Shown here: one piece after another, positions 22,053-23,693 of the stretch
Position numbering within the stretch: the first letter of the stretch is position 1
Layout: each line of letters starts with the position of its first letter
Assembly: GCA_910576985.1 (NCBI GenBank)
Contig: CAJTLA010000019.1
Span: 1-23,693 of the forward strand
Length of the DNA: 23,693 bases
Source of the DNA: an uncultured Bacilli bacterium
GTDB taxonomy: Bacteria; Bacillota_I; Bacilli_A; RF39; UBA660
Direction: 5' to 3'
The notes under the pieces: generated by a model
Told to the model about the DNA's origin: nothing
What the model saw: the letters and a program-made list of their open reading frames with translations, nothing else
The model's database searches: none
Made by a program: the position numbers and the translations under genes

Positions 22053-23325
22053 TTTTAGAATAGTATAAATAATAGTGTAGTGTTTTATTGAATTCGAATT
22101 CACGATTTGATAAAACTGTTTTTATGCCAGTAGTATCATGATAATATTTGATATTCATTCCTTCTTTGAAGTAGACATAATCATGAATATACTTTATTTC
22201 ATCAATTTTTGTTGTTTTGAATAAATATGTTTTTATTTCTTTGTTTTTTAGGTTAGAACGATATACTTCATAATTATTTCCTACTTTTTTATAATAATAG
22301 TATTGGTTTCCTACTTTATGTGTTTGCTCATATTCTTTATCTGTTTCTACTTGGTATTCATGAAAAGTTAAGTCTGAAGTGATGGCTTCTACTGCTTTTT
22401 TTTCTTCCCATTTTCCTTCTTTGTAATATTGAATTCCGGTTTGTTCGTTTCCAATTTCTACGATTGTTTTTTTGTTTGGATTGATTTTGTATTGTTTTTT
22501 GGAGTCACGATCAAAAAGGTATACGTTTTTATCAATGGTTCCTTGTATATAGGAGTTGAACGATATTGGAGAATGATATTTGATTGTTTTTTGATCATTA
22601 TAAACTAAGTCTACGATATAAAAGGTTTGAAAGTCATGTTTGGAGTTATAATCTGCTACTAGATAATATTGTCCTCCTGATCCATCTATCACTTTTTCAT
22701 ATGTGTCATTTTGAAATATTTGAATATTATATAAAACCCTTTCCTTTAAGTAATTGTTGATGAGATAAATTCCTGAATAGTGATCGACTCCCAAATAATG
22801 ATTTTTTACAATATTGTCTTTATATACAACAAGGGATCCTGATTCTTCTTTTTGACTGTCCGTTATATTTTCTTCCCAGTTTTTTTCTTGATATCCTTCT
22901 TTTTTTAGTGTATGCGCAAATTCGTCTATTTCTTTGGTTGTTTCTTTTAGGTTATGATAGTGATATATTGTATTTTCTTTTTTGCACATGATATCAGTGA
23001 TTTGTAGTCCATTTTTTAAAATTGGGTAAATACATTCATAGTTTTTTGTTTTCACGTATTTTATCTCTTTTATAACATGATCTTCTTTTTTTAGGTTTTG
23101 ATATGTTTGTAATGGAAATTCTTGGTTATTAATGGTGATGGTAAAGTCATAATGATCAGCATCTGTTTTTTGCCGGAAGGTTGCTTCTTCTTTTATTTTG
23201 ATCGTATAATTTTTGTTTTTGATTGTGTAATTTACTGTATGTCCATGTCCTAGATATTTAAATCCTAATTGAATTAACATATAAAGTAAGAATAAAGTTA
23301 CTAATATTCCAATTAAACGTTTCAT
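22048..23325 (-). CDS. Membrane-anchored protein of unknown function (425 aa)
   Basis: I do not recognise a family. A single N-terminal helix (MKRLIGILVTLFLLYMLIQLGF) anchors a large extracytoplasmic region rich in Tyr, Lys, Asn and Thr with alternating strand-like patterns. Lys/Tyr repeats such as NYTIKNKNYTIKIKEE and QYYYYKK suggest a beta-rich, possibly propeller-like domain, without clear catalytic motifs. I set the start at ATG 23325, preceded by GGAAGTG. The longer in-frame ATG at 23358 sits between the -35 and -10 boxes of the promoter, so it is not transcribed. The gene is monocistronic, with its own promoter and terminator. Confidence 0.75.
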   Translation of the reverse strand: MKRLIGILVTLFLLYMLIQLGFKYLGHGHTVNYTIKNKNYTIKIKEEATFRQKTDADHYDFTITINNQEFPLQTYQNLKKEDHVIKEIKYVKTKNYECIYPILKNGLQITDIMCKKENTIYHYHNLKETTKEIDEFAHTLKKEGYQEKNWEENITDSQKEESGSLVVYKDNIVKNHYLGVDHYSGIYLINNYLKERVLYNIQIFQNDTYEKVIDGSGGQYYLVADYNSKHDFQTFYIVDLVYNDQKTIKYHSPISFNSYIQGTIDKNVYLFDRDSKKQYKINPNKKTIVEIGNEQTGIQYYKEGKWEEKKAVEAITSDLTFHEYQVETDKEYEQTHKVGNQYYYYKKVGNNYEVYRSNLKNKEIKTYLFKTTKIDEIKYIHDYVYFKEGMNIKYYHDTTGIKTVLSNREFEFNKTLHYYLYYSKK

Positions 23326-23349
23326 GATATCACTTCCATCTATAACAAA

Positions 23350-23378
23350 ATTATACATATTTTTTGATTATTTTTCAA
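23350..23378 (-). promoter_or_regulatory. Promoter of the 425-aa gene
   Basis: Minus strand: TTGAAA (23373-23378), a 17-nt spacer, TATAAT (23350-23355). It decides the start codon of the downstream gene. Confidence 0.78.
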
Positions 23379-23478
23379 TTTTTTTGAAAATCTTTTTATA
23401 ATTGTATCATAAAAAACATATACTAATATATGAAACAATTTTCCAAATAAGGTATATGTCATTTTAATCTACTGAATT

Positions 23479-23667
23479 TTAATTTTGAAGTTTTCTTTTA
23501 TAACTGTTCTTTAATAATTTTATTTCTTCCTTATTAATAAACCTACCCCAATTAGGATCATCATACCTAGAATTCAAATAATAATATCCTGTTTCAGAAT
23601 CATAATAGTAACTACGATATCGAAATCCAACTAGATTTTGATTCTCATCACGTATATAGTATATCAT
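23479..23667 (-). pseudogene. RHS-repeat core fragment (decayed RHS tip, 62 codons)
   Basis: The fragment reads MIYYIRDENQNLVG, then FRYRSYYYDSETGYYYLNSR, then YDDPNWGRFIN. These are the end strands of the RHS-associated core, the conserved seal just before the variable toxin tip of RHS/YD-repeat polymorphic toxins. In intact proteins the IRDxxxNxxG strand and the YRGYYYD strand are separated by a few dozen residues; here they are joined, so there is an in-frame internal deletion. After GRFIN only 18 lysine-rich residues follow before the stop, with no toxin domain. Upstream in frame a TGA lies five codons before the ATG, so nothing of the large N-terminal shell remains in frame. Confidence 0.72.
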
Positions 23668-23693
23668 GATTTTCTTGTTTCATGAAATTATGA

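Noticed and set aside
23326..23358. Longer N-terminus of the 425-aa protein
   Set aside because: That ATG lies between the -35 and -10 boxes of the gene's promoter and has no ribosome site.
1..23693. tRNA, rRNA or CRISPR elements
   Set aside because: No T-arm GGTTCGAATCC-type motif, rRNA-like sequence or regularly spaced direct repeats were seen.

Overview
This window comes from an AT-rich bacterium that uses the standard genetic code: TGA ends several genes and TGG encodes Trp. Short intergenic gaps, AGGAGG-type ribosome sites, TTG/GTG starts and the gene content (lysS, ackA, gpmI, trpS, dusB, an nrnA-like gene, a ComGC-like prepilin) point to a low-GC Bacillota lineage, plausibly an uncultured host-associated one. 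That placement is inference. Most housekeeping genes lie on the minus strand.

Layout. Positions 1-1063 are a scar region: the 3' end of an IS110-type transposase, a compact candidate type I toxin-antitoxin locus (30-aa hydrophobic peptide, hairpin-sequestered ribosome site, convergent antisense RNA) and the last codons of an IS30-type transposase. At 1064-2461 is a prepilin-like protein with Ig-like repeats and its own promoter. At 2546-7324 is a probable operon: RDD membrane protein, lysS, histidine phosphatase, ackA, DHH phosphoesterase. dusB (7525-8487) has a separate promoter.

Positions 8588-12310 are a plus-strand accessory islet and the most interesting part of the window. It holds a two-TM protein plus an amidoligase-like enzyme (8928-10849) and an unrecognised protein (11110-12270). 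Upstream of each transcription unit is a segment of about 125 bp bounded by short exact inverted repeats. Each repeat has the same 9-bp arms around a 5-bp spacer; the spacer is identical within a pair and differs between pairs. The first segment has promoters pointing at its cargo. The second has a strong promoter pointing away from its cargo. This looks like two promoter-inversion (phase-variation) switches with shared recombinase arms and pair-specific crossovers, one captured ON and one OFF. A minus-strand-capable terminator with a shared stem lies to the left of each switch.

The rest is minus strand. gpmI, a protein with a tandem domain duplication and a phosphodiester-glycosidase-like protein form one operon (12346-16246). 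A short UvrD-like helicase stands alone (16392-17837). A patatin-like lipase, an unrecognised 559-aa protein and trpS form another operon (17954-21957). A membrane-anchored unknown protein (22048-23325) and a decayed RHS tip (23479-23667) end the window. No tRNA, rRNA, CRISPR array or T-box was seen.
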